IMG/VR virus record: IMGVR_UViG_3300034064_000305
Span: 1-41,781 of that record
DNA from: a virus
Direction: 5' to 3' (one strand)
Length of the DNA stretch: 41,781 bases
Part shown: positions 1-7,000 of the stretch, in pieces
How positions within the stretch are numbered: the stretch's first letter is position 1
Layout of the letters: each line of letters starts with the position of its first letter
The notes under the pieces: generated by a model
Seen by the model: the letters and a program-made list of their open reading frames with translations, nothing else
Databases searched by the model: none
What the model was told of the DNA's origin: nothing
Program-made: the position numbers and the translations under genes

Positions 1-1296
1 CTTGCGTTCTGCTTCAACGATCCCGGCACAGGCAAGACGCTTGCATCGCTGTGGGCGGCTGACTACCTGATGAAGCTGGGCTTCGTGCGGCGTGTGTTGA
101 TACTGTGCCCACTGTCGATCATGCACTCAGCGTGGCTCAGTGATCTGAACAACAGCATCATCCACCGCTCGGCCATCGTGGCGCATCACAACAAAGCATC
201 GCGCCGCATCGAGATGATTCAGCAGGACTACGAGTTCGTGATCTGCAACTACGACGGGCTGAACCTGATTGCAGATGAGATCATCAACGACGGCCGCTTT
301 GATCTGGTGATTGTCGATGAGGCCAACGCCTACAAGACAGTGACCACCAAACGCTGGAAGACACTCAAGTCCATCATCGGGCCGAAGACACACCTGTGGA
401 TGATGACGGGCACACCTGCATCGCAGTCGCCTTCTGATGCGTACGGGCTGGCCAAGCTGGTCAACCCTGACAACGTGCCGATGTTCTTCACAGGATGGCG
501 CGACTCGGTGATGAACAAGATCACGCTGTACAAGTGGGCACCCAAGCCTGATGCGCGTGACCGTGTGTTCAATGCGCTGCAGCCAGCGATCCGCTACTCC
601 AAAGACCAGTGCCTTGACTTGCCGCCAGTGATGACGCTTACCCGCGAGGTTCCGCTGACTCCGCAGCAGGCCAAGTACTACAGCATGCTCAAGGACCAGA
701 TGCTGGTGCAAGCTGCGGGAGAGGTCATCACAGCGGTCAACGCCGCTGCTATGCTGAGCAAGCTGCTTCAAGTCTCGGCGGGCGCTGCACTGACCGACAC
801 CAAAGAGGTGGTGGAGTTCGACGCTGGCCCACGGCTTGGCGTGCTGGAAGAAATTCTGGAGGAGACATCGCGCAAGGTCATCGTCTTTGCGTTGTTCCGC
901 GCCAGCATCGAGACCATCCAGCGATACCTGACAGCCAAGGGCATCACCAACGAGTGCATCCACGGCGGCGTGTCAGCAAGCAAGCGCGGCGACATCATCC
1001 ACCGCTTCCAGACCGACCCCGACCCAAGGGTGCTGGTCATGCAGCCTGCGGCCACAGCGCACGGCATTACGTTGACTGCCGCTGACACCGTGGTGTTCTA
1101 CGGCCCCTTGATGAGCGTGGAGCAGTACATCCAGTGTATTGCCCGTGCCGACCGCAAGGGGCAGGACTCCGACAAGGTGACAGTCTTCCACATCCAAAGC
1201 TCCCCGGTGGAGGCCAAGATGTTTAAAGCCCTCGGAGCGAAAGTTAGTGACAGCTTACTTCTGACCGAGATGTTCACACTGGAAATAAATTCTTGA
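1..1296 (+). CDS. SNF2-type DNA helicase, 5' truncated by window edge
   Basis: An open frame runs from base 1 with no start inside the window, so this is the C-terminal 431 residues of a longer protein. It carries the two-lobe superfamily 2 helicase signature. Walker A (DPGTGKT) lies at bases 19-39. Motif II is VDEAN, a DEAN box instead of the usual DEAH/DEAD, near 313-327. Motif III (TGTP) is near 405-417, and motif VI (IARADRKGQ), as in SNF2/ERCC3-like enzymes, is near 1138-1164. The first ATG at base 70 lies after Walker A and is therefore not the true start. The probable role is ATP-driven DNA remodelling or unwinding in phage replication or recombination. It heads the visible part of the plus-strand replication arm. 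Confidence 0.9.
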   Translation, partial: LAFCFNDPGTGKTLASLWAADYLMKLGFVRRVLILCPLSIMHSAWLSDLNNSIIHRSAIVAHHNKASRRIEMIQQDYEFVICNYDGLNLIADEIINDGRFDLVIVDEANAYKTVTTKRWKTLKSIIGPKTHLWMMTGTPASQSPSDAYGLAKLVNPDNVPMFFTGWRDSVMNKITLYKWAPKPDARDRVFNALQPAIRYSKDQCLDLPPVMTLTREVPLTPQQAKYYSMLKDQMLVQAAGEVITAVNAAAMLSKLLQVSAGAALTDTKEVVEFDAGPRLGVLEEILEETSRKVIVFALFRASIETIQRYLTAKGITNECIHGGVSASKRGDIIHRFQTDPDPRVLVMQPAATAHGITLTAADTVVFYGPLMSVEQYIQCIARADRKGQDSDKVTVFHIQSSPVEAKMFKALGAKVSDSLLLTEMFTLEINS

Positions 1297-1303
1297 AAGG
1301 GGG

Positions 1304-1331
1304 TTGCGCAAAGAAAAAACCCATGTAAACT
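1304..1331 (+). promoter_or_regulatory. Possible sigma70-type promoter
   Basis: The 69-base gap after the helicase has a TTGCGC hexamer at 1304-1309, a 16-base A-rich spacer and TAAACT at 1326-1331. Each hexamer matches the -35/-10 consensus only partly. The gap is unusually A/T-rich for this genome and precedes a gene with a strong ribosome binding site. A TTGACA at 1341-1346 has no -10 partner before the ATG. This is a weak assignment by eye. Confidence 0.3.
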
Positions 1332-1365
1332 GTCCAACGCTTGACAAAAACATTAGGAGAAAGCA

Positions 1366-1782
1366 ATGACCGAAGACATCGAAGAAGCACCGGAAGTCGA
1401 AGCAATTCCGCTCGACAAGCTGGTCGCCATCCACACAAAGATCAAGGCCAAGATGGAAGGCCTTGACCGCCAGCTCGCTGAGCTGGACGAGACCCGCACG
1501 CAAGTGCGCCTCGCCATCAAAGACCAGATGAAGGCCCTCGGCCTGACATCGGTCCAGACCTCCACGGGAACCGTGTCGTTGATGAAGAAGACGCGCTACA
1601 ACACACAGGACTGGGACTCGTTCAAAGCATTCGTGCTTGAGCATCAAGTCGTAGACCTGTTGGAGAAGCGCATCGCCCAAACCAACATGGCGCAGTTTCT
1701 GGAAGAGAACCCCGGTGTTCTGCCGCCGGGGCTGAACTCAGTCACTGAGTTCGACATTCGTGTAACCAAAGCAAGAAAGTAA
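1366..1782 (+). CDS. Conserved phage protein of replication region, function unknown
   Basis: The 138-residue protein has an N-terminal helical, probably coiled-coil half (about residues 17-55, rich in Glu, Lys, Leu). A compact C-terminal half contains a WDSFKAFVLEH stretch and an EENPGVLPPGLN stretch. This pattern is familiar from small proteins beside phage ssDNA-binding proteins, but no function can be assigned from sequence. The start is secure: TAGGAG lies six bases before the ATG. The gene sits seven bases upstream of the probable ssDNA-binding protein and is probably cotranscribed with it. A Gam-like nuclease inhibitor or recombination accessory role is possible but unsupported. Confidence 0.8.
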   Translation: MTEDIEEAPEVEAIPLDKLVAIHTKIKAKMEGLDRQLAELDETRTQVRLAIKDQMKALGLTSVQTSTGTVSLMKKTRYNTQDWDSFKAFVLEHQVVDLLEKRIAQTNMAQFLEENPGVLPPGLNSVTEFDIRVTKARK

Positions 1783-1789
1783 CGCAATC

Positions 1790-2764
1790 ATGAGCAACAT
1801 TACGCTTTTCAATTCGTCCAACGTCCCCGCATTTGCTCGTAACAACGAGTTGTCTGACACAGCCAAGGCCCTGACGGGCGGCGGTGCTGGTCTGTCCACC
1901 AAGCGCATCTCCATCAAAGGCGGCGTGTTCCGTCTGGTGGCAGGCGGCAAGGAGATCACCAGTATCGAAGACCGTCACCTTGACGTCATCATCGTTCGCG
2001 CTGCCCCCAAGGTCAGCCGCATCTTCTACGCCGGTGCTTACAACGCCGATGCGATTGTGCGCCCTGACTGCTGGAGCAATGACGGCGAGAAGCCTGACGC
2101 CAGCATCGCTGCTCCCCAGAGCAAGACCTGCATGGGTTGCCCACAGAACGAAGCCGGTTCCGGTAACGGCAACAGCCGTGCCTGCCGCTTCCAACAGCGC
2201 CTTGCTGTTGTGCTGGCCAACAACCCTGAAGGCGATGTGCTGCAACTGACACTCCCAGCGACCAGCATCTTCGGCAAGGAAGAAGGCGACAAGCGTCCCC
2301 TGCAAGCCTACGCCCGCTTCTTGGCAGCGCAGACACCTCCGGTTAACCCCGAGCAGATCGTCACGCGCATGAAGTTCGACACCAAGGCCGAGTCTCCCAA
2401 GCTGTTCTTCGCGCCAACGCGCTGGTTGACAGATGACGAGTACCCGATCGCTGTGACCCAAGGCGACTCTGACGATGCCAAGAAGGCTGTGACCCTGACC
2501 GTGGCGCAAGCCGACGGCGTGAAAGCTGCCCCAATGAACATCGGCGGTGCTGCGCCCAAGCCCGTTGCTAAGCCAGCGCCTGTGGTGGAGGAAGAAGACG
2601 AGGCTCCAGCACCCGCACCGAAAGCCGCCAAGGCCAAGGTCAAGGCTGAGCCAGAAGCTGAAACGGACGAACCCGAAGTGCGCAAGGAGACCGCCAAAGG
2701 TGGTGCCGTGCCCGCCAAGAAGTCCAAGCTGGCTGACATCGTGTCCGACTGGGACGACGAGTAA
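1790..2764 (+). CDS. Probable single-stranded DNA-binding protein with four-Cys site
   Basis: The protein has 324 residues. A folded N-terminal part (about 1-245) is followed by a low-complexity Ala/Pro/Lys/Glu linker and a very acidic end (SDWDDE). A globular domain plus acidic tail is the usual plan of phage SSBs such as T7 gp2.5 and T4 gp32. Four cysteines, C94, C114, C117 and C132, have the spacing of a structural zinc site, as in gp32. The neighbours (helicase, primase-helicase) fit DNA replication. No family match was made by search, so the SSB role is inferred from architecture and context. The upstream ribosome binding site is weak; coupling to the gene seven bases upstream is likely. 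Confidence 0.65.
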   Translation: MSNITLFNSSNVPAFARNNELSDTAKALTGGGAGLSTKRISIKGGVFRLVAGGKEITSIEDRHLDVIIVRAAPKVSRIFYAGAYNADAIVRPDCWSNDGEKPDASIAAPQSKTCMGCPQNEAGSGNGNSRACRFQQRLAVVLANNPEGDVLQLTLPATSIFGKEEGDKRPLQAYARFLAAQTPPVNPEQIVTRMKFDTKAESPKLFFAPTRWLTDDEYPIAVTQGDSDDAKKAVTLTVAQADGVKAAPMNIGGAAPKPVAKPAPVVEEEDEAPAPAPKAAKAKVKAEPEAETDEPEVRKETAKGGAVPAKKSKLADIVSDWDDE

Positions 2765-2853
2765 TCGCATCGGGGGGAAAGCGGATGCTGGCACGGGTGG
2801 CGTTCCTGCCACTGACAGACGCAGCGAGTACCCCCACCTGCAAGGAGAAGCAC

Positions 2854-3135
2854 ATGGCAATCGGAGCAATACAAGGCGGGAGTGTGTTTTACGACTTCAA
2901 CCGCGATATGTACGGTATGACGCCACGCGAAGCGTATGAGCGCGAGATGTACCAGCGCCGACAAGAAGAAGAGTACCGCCGGATGCAGCAAGACCCGTAC
3001 TACAACAAGCTCTACAACACGGCACAGACGCCGCAACTACTGCCGGGGGATGCGCCAAAGCAGGACCCCAAAGACCCGCTGAGTTTTCTCAGCAAAGCTG
3101 ACAACAAACTTTTACTCACAGGAGAAGCAACATGA
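2854..3135 (+). CDS. Hypothetical protein, Tyr/Arg/Gln-rich
   Basis: The 93-residue protein starts at the ATG preceded by AAGGAG four bases upstream. An in-frame ATG 69 bases earlier has no such site and would add a Cys/Thr-rich stretch of poor quality. The protein begins MAIGAIQGGSVFYDF and has a charged middle (REMYQRRQEEEYRRM) that is probably helical. No recognised domain is visible. The stop overlaps the next start as ATGA, so the two are translationally coupled. The job is unknown; it lies between the probable SSB gene and the primase-helicase. Confidence 0.7.
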   Translation: MAIGAIQGGSVFYDFNRDMYGMTPREAYEREMYQRRQEEEYRRMQQDPYYNKLYNTAQTPQLLPGDAPKQDPKDPLSFLSKADNKLLLTGEAT

Positions 3136-3416
3136 AACTCAAACCATTCGCAGAAATCATCGCCATGTCCAAGGAGAAGCTGTCAGAAGCACTGGCACCC
3201 ATTCGCGCACGCAAGGTTCGCAGCCAAGCCGAGCTGGAAATGGCCAAGCTGGACGACGAGTTGATTCGTTTGGAAGCCGACATTCAAGAGCAATGCGCGA
3301 AGGAAGACATCAACTTCCCGAGCCTGCTGGACAAGCTGGACAAGGTAGCCCTGCTTGAGCGCCGCAAGACTCAGTACGAGTCCGTGCTGGCGCAACTGTT
3401 CCCCGCCAAGACCTAA
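3132..3416 (+). CDS. Hypothetical helical protein
   Basis: The 94-residue protein is rich in Leu, Lys and Glu and is predicted by eye to be mostly alpha-helical, with heptad-like spacing from about residue 15 to 85. It starts with AGGAG seven bases upstream of the ATG and overlaps the preceding stop by four bases. No catalytic motif is seen. A helical-hairpin accessory or DNA-metabolism cofactor is possible, but no function is claimed. It is followed by a GC-rich hairpin and then the HTH gene. Confidence 0.7.
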   Translation: MKLKPFAEIIAMSKEKLSEALAPIRARKVRSQAELEMAKLDDELIRLEADIQEQCAKEDINFPSLLDKLDKVALLERRKTQYESVLAQLFPAKT

Positions 3417-3421
3417 ACACA

Positions 3422-3437
3422 AGGGGCTTCGGCCCCT
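3422..3437 (+). promoter_or_regulatory. Stem-loop AGGGGC-TTCG-GCCCCT before HTH gene
   Basis: A perfect 6-bp stem closed by a TTCG tetraloop occupies most of the 27-base gap between two genes. No T-run follows, so it is a poor intrinsic terminator on the plus strand. Its right arm ends six bases before the HTH gene's ATG, where a Shine-Dalgarno sequence would be expected, and none is present. It may stabilise the upstream mRNA or limit translation of the HTH gene. The same core occurs at 37584-37597. Confidence 0.55.
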
Positions 3438-3443
3438 ACTACC

Positions 3444-3722
3444 ATGGCCTACTCACAAAAAATCATTGACGACGTGATGAAGACTCCCAAGTCTCTGGGC
3501 AACCAGCTTGGGCGTTGGGCTATCCACTTGGATTTCCCTGTCACCAAAATCGCCTACGCCCTCGGCGTCACACGGCAGACCGTCTACAACTGGTTCAACG
3601 GATCAGAAGTCTTTGTCGCGTACCGCCACCGCGTGGAAACCCTTTTAACAATCATGCAGTCCTCGCAGAACGCTGACGAGGCATGGAGAAGAATATGTCA
3701 CGAGTACAACCTCAAGCCCTGA
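3444..3722 (+). CDS. Small HTH DNA-binding protein, probable regulator
   Basis: The 92-residue protein has a central helix-turn-helix at about residues 33-55 (TKIAYALGVTRQTVYNWF). This is the classic pattern of a supporting helix, a turn with Gly, and a recognition helix of XRE/Cro-type or resolvase-like HTHs. There is no additional catalytic domain. The ATG lacks a Shine-Dalgarno sequence and follows a stable hairpin, suggesting low or controlled expression. The gene overlaps the next one by 28 bases. It could be an early-gene repressor or activator; the target site is not identifiable here. Confidence 0.75.
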   Translation: MAYSQKIIDDVMKTPKSLGNQLGRWAIHLDFPVTKIAYALGVTRQTVYNWFNGSEVFVAYRHRVETLLTIMQSSQNADEAWRRICHEYNLKP

Positions 3723-3844
3723 CCGACGAAGAACTGCTGCGCCACATCTACATGGCCAACTACACCGTGCCTGCTGAAGTCGTGAAAGAGCTGTACAAGC
3801 GCTTCGCCAAGCTGCTGGACGCCACCGAAGACGACCTCAAGTAA
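3695..3844 (+). CDS. Small conserved-looking protein (49 aa)
   Basis: A short frame starts at the ATG at 3695, preceded by GGAGAAGA within the end of the HTH gene, and stops at TAA 3842-3844. The peptide is acidic and helical (LTDEELLRHIYMANYTVPAEV is its core). It has Val, Leu and Lys spacing typical of a real small phage protein and fills the space up to the primase gene. No function can be assigned. It is shorter than many ORF-finder cutoffs. Confidence 0.6.
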   Translation: MSRVQPQALTDEELLRHIYMANYTVPAEVVKELYKRFAKLLDATEDDLK

Positions 3845-3864
3845 ACAATTCCCGAAGGACCTCC

Positions 3865-6852
3865 ATGACTCCGCTTGATTTGATGGCGGCGGTTTTGCCG
3901 TCTCCGGGTAATGGCTATTACTGCGCGGTAGAACTTTCAAAGAAGAAACAACACGTCTTCGGACAAACCCTTGAGGAACTCATGCCCACCGTTGAGAAGT
4001 GGGCGCAGGCTGGATACGACACATACTTTGCGCTGGGCACGTTCGGCACGGACAAGGACCGCACCAAAGAGAACATGCACGCCAGCCAAGTGCTGGCCGT
4101 GGACCTTGACTGCAATCACCCCAAAGACATCCCGGTGCCGGACAAGGACGGGGAGCTGGTCATCAAGGCCAAGTCATACCCGAGCGCCAAAGCTGCGGCG
4201 CAGGCGTTGCAGAAGTTTTGCGAAGACACAGGGCTGGCTGCGCTGGGCGACCCGTGGCTGGTTCACTCTGGCGGGGGCATACACGCCTACTGGCCGCTGG
4301 ACGAGATGCTGTTCAAGGACGACTGGTACGCCTTTGCCAAGCGCTTCAAAGAGCTGTGCCTCAAGCACGGGCTGGCCATCGACACTGCTGTCACAGGCGA
4401 TGCTTCCAGAGTCTTGCGTGTGCCTGACACCACCAACACCGGGATCAAGAACGGCAAAGCTGTACGCGCAGCTACTCGCGTGCGCAGCATCTCCGAAGGC
4501 AATCGCTTTGCCGTGGACGACATCGAGGCCATCATGACGGCCGAGGGGTTCGGCCCTGAGTTTGTGAAGAAGCCCGCCAGCTCAACGCTGGCGCTGCCGG
4601 GGCAGAGGCCAACGGGTGTCAGTGCACCGGCCATGTTGACTGCGCTTTCGCAAAACAGCGTGACGTTGTTCAAAAAAATTCTGGTCAAAACCAAAAGCGG
4701 CACAGGCTGCGCCCAGCTCCAGAACTATGTGGAGAACGCATCGGACGACGGCATGGAGCCGATCTGGCGTGGGATGCTCAGTTGGGCCAAGGTCTGCGCA
4801 GACGGCGAGAAGGCCGCTACGTGGTTGAGTGACCTGCACCCATACCCCCACGAGCGCATGCACCAGAAGCTGGCCGAGATCAAAGGCCCGTACTCCTGCG
4901 CTGCCATGGACGACATGAACCCCGGCGTGTGCCGTGGCTGCTCCCACTGGGGCAAGATTACAAACCCGCTGCTGTGGGGCCGCGAGATGGCGCTGACCAC
5001 AGACGAGACTATGGTCGAGGTTGAAAGCAGTGCAGCGGTCGATGCCGATACTGAGGCCGACACTGTGCTGATCGCCCAGCCTGAGCCGCCACGGGGCTAT
5101 GCCTTTGGCGCAAGGGGTGGTGTATTTCTGGAGCGCTCCGAGGAGGACGCTGACGGCCACAAGGTGACCAAGCAACTGCTGCTGTGCTCCAACACAATCT
5201 TCCCTGTGGACGTGCTGAACAACAACGGCAGCCATGAGGTGCATTTTTGCGTCATCAAGAACAAGCAGCTGCACAACGTGCTGGTCCCACAGAAATGTCT
5301 GGCCAGCAAAGACGAGACGATCAAGCATTTGGCCAACCAGAACGTCATGGCTGCGTTCGGTTCCGGCAACGACAAGAACTTCTACGACTACGTCCGCGCC
5401 AGCGTTGAGAAGCTGAGCGTGGAGAAGTCCCCCGTCAACATGCCGCCAAGCTACGGCTGGCAAGACGATGGCACATTTGTGTTTGCAAGCCGCGTGTACA
5501 GCGCAAACAAACCGCCCGTCATGGTGCCAATGACAGAGCTGCAAAACATTGTGAACAGCACCAAACCCACTGGCTCCTTGGACGAGTGGCGCAAGGTCAT
5601 CAACATGATGGTGCGGCGCAAGATGTGGGATCAGCTGGCCGTGGTGCTGGCCGGTGCTGCCGCCCCCTTGATGAAGTTCACGGGCTTGCTCGGCATGACC
5701 GTGCACGTAGCGTCCACTGAGTCGGGCACTGGCAAGTCGTTGTCGTTGGATGCAGCCGCATCCATCTGGGGCCACCCCATCCACTACCGCACAGGCGCGG
5801 GCACATCGCCTGTTGCCATGCAGCAACGCCTTGGCCACCTGCGCAGCTTGCCGCTGATTACGGACGAGATCACAACCAACAACCGCAAGGACTTCGAGTG
5901 GTTCCCTGCCTTCTTGTTCAGTATGAGCGAAGGGCGCGGCAAAGAACGTATGGAGTCGGGCACCAACAAAGAACGCCTGAACCTGTCCACATGGGCTACT
6001 CTGGCGCTGATGTCATCCAACCGCCCTGCCGTTGACTACATGACAGGTGAGCGCAAGCACTCCTCCGAGGGTGAGCTGCGCCGCATGATCGAGTTCAACA
6101 TGGACGTGAAGCTGGAGTGGTCGCAAGAGGAGATTGAGATCATCAAGTCGTTGCCTAACAACTTCGGCGTTGCAGGTGAGGTCTTGGTGCAGTACATGGT
6201 GGACAACGTCAGCATGCTGCGTGAGCTGGTTCCTGAGTGCACACGCCGTATGTACGCCGAGTACAAGGCTCCCAACGACGAGCGTTACTGGATGGCTGGC
6301 GTGGGCACGATCATTGCCGCAGGTTTGCTTTTCAGCGACAAGCACACAGGCCTCGTCAACATCCCCTTGCAGGAGATCATCGAGTCGTATCGCCGCCAGA
6401 TCGACCACCAGCGTCAGGCCATCCGGGGCGGCAAGCGCACAGCAGAGGACGTTCTCAACGCCTATACCCAAGAGTTCCAAGGCAAGTTCGTCATCGTCAA
6501 GTACGGCGAGAAGGCCAGCCCTGCCGCCATGTTCGGAGATGGCACTACGGTTGGCAAGACCACGACACGCCAAGAAGTCATGGGCCGGGTGGAGCATGGC
6601 GTCAATCCGGGCTACATCGACTACTACATCGAAGAGCGCCTGCTGCGTGCGTTCTGCTCCAACATGAGCTTCAGCTACGCCACGTTCAAGCAAGAGATTG
6701 CGCAGTCGTTTATCGTGCATCAGGTCCCCAAGAAGGACATGATGGCTAGGACAGACGGACCGCCGATGCGCGTGGCGACACTGCGCCTGAGCGCGAACAT
6801 GAGCACACTTGATGACTCGATACTCCAGAGCATTCCCGTGGTCACGAGTTGA
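3865..6852 (+). CDS. Primase-helicase: AEP-type primase plus DUF927-like ATPase
   Basis: The 995-residue protein would prime and unwind phage DNA. The N-terminal domain has archaeo-eukaryotic primase hallmarks: VDLDCN with D80 and D82 as metal ligands, HSGGGIHAYW at 134-143 with H140, and a DASRVLRVPDTTN segment near 179-191. A cysteine cluster (C345, C356, C359) with nearby histidines could bind zinc. The C-terminal half looks like the DUF927 helicase-type ATPase: STESGTGKS at 617-625 is a Walker A lacking the first Gly, and ITDE at 665-668 (D667, E668) is Walker B. The start has AAGGA just upstream. The layout resembles plasmid/phage P4-alpha-like and TOTE-type primases. The exact family would need a profile search. 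Confidence 0.88.
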   Translation: MTPLDLMAAVLPSPGNGYYCAVELSKKKQHVFGQTLEELMPTVEKWAQAGYDTYFALGTFGTDKDRTKENMHASQVLAVDLDCNHPKDIPVPDKDGELVIKAKSYPSAKAAAQALQKFCEDTGLAALGDPWLVHSGGGIHAYWPLDEMLFKDDWYAFAKRFKELCLKHGLAIDTAVTGDASRVLRVPDTTNTGIKNGKAVRAATRVRSISEGNRFAVDDIEAIMTAEGFGPEFVKKPASSTLALPGQRPTGVSAPAMLTALSQNSVTLFKKILVKTKSGTGCAQLQNYVENASDDGMEPIWRGMLSWAKVCADGEKAATWLSDLHPYPHERMHQKLAEIKGPYSCAAMDDMNPGVCRGCSHWGKITNPLLWGREMALTTDETMVEVESSAAVDADTEADTVLIAQPEPPRGYAFGARGGVFLERSEEDADGHKVTKQLLLCSNTIFPVDVLNNNGSHEVHFCVIKNKQLHNVLVPQKCLASKDETIKHLANQNVMAAFGSGNDKNFYDYVRASVEKLSVEKSPVNMPPSYGWQDDGTFVFASRVYSANKPPVMVPMTELQNIVNSTKPTGSLDEWRKVINMMVRRKMWDQLAVVLAGAAAPLMKFTGLLGMTVHVASTESGTGKSLSLDAAASIWGHPIHYRTGAGTSPVAMQQRLGHLRSLPLITDEITTNNRKDFEWFPAFLFSMSEGRGKERMESGTNKERLNLSTWATLALMSSNRPAVDYMTGERKHSSEGELRRMIEFNMDVKLEWSQEEIEIIKSLPNNFGVAGEVLVQYMVDNVSMLRELVPECTRRMYAEYKAPNDERYWMAGVGTIIAAGLLFSDKHTGLVNIPLQEIIESYRRQIDHQRQAIRGGKRTAEDVLNAYTQEFQGKFVIVKYGEKASPAAMFGDGTTVGKTTTRQEVMGRVEHGVNPGYIDYYIEERLLRAFCSNMSFSYATFKQEIAQSFIVHQVPKKDMMARTDGPPMRVATLRLSANMSTLDDSILQSIPVVTS

Positions 6853-7000
6853 GCGAGGGCAGGGGTTTTTCGTCCCCTGCCTCGACTCTGAAGCAGTACG
6901 CAAAGCAGGCCTAAGTGAAGCGCTGCGCTGCCGCATCTTCGACGCTAAAGCCTACCCCGCCGTCCACAAGGGACTGAGCGGGGTTTGGTTCTATCGCTGA
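6812..7000 (+). CDS. Small conserved phage protein, last gene of plus arm
   Basis: The 62-residue protein starts inside the end of the primase gene (41-base overlap); a TTG one codon earlier is an alternative. The sequence has a PWSRVERGQGFFVP segment followed by a basic middle and a KGLSGVWFYR end, a pattern seen in small phage proteins next to replication genes. No catalytic residues are visible and the function is unknown. Its stop lies inside the end of the giant minus-strand gene, so the two arms overlap tail to tail by 10 bases. Confidence 0.65.
   Translation: MTRYSRAFPWSRVERGQGFFVPCLDSEAVRKAGLSEALRCRIFDAKAYPAVHKGLSGVWFYR

Noticed and set aside
1341-1346. TTGACA as a -35 element
   Set aside because: It is only 19 bases before the ATG and no -10 hexamer fits between.
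4582-5838. Minus-strand 418-codon open frame
   Set aside because: It is antisense to the primase-helicase, whose motifs are intact; the composition is that of a shadow frame.
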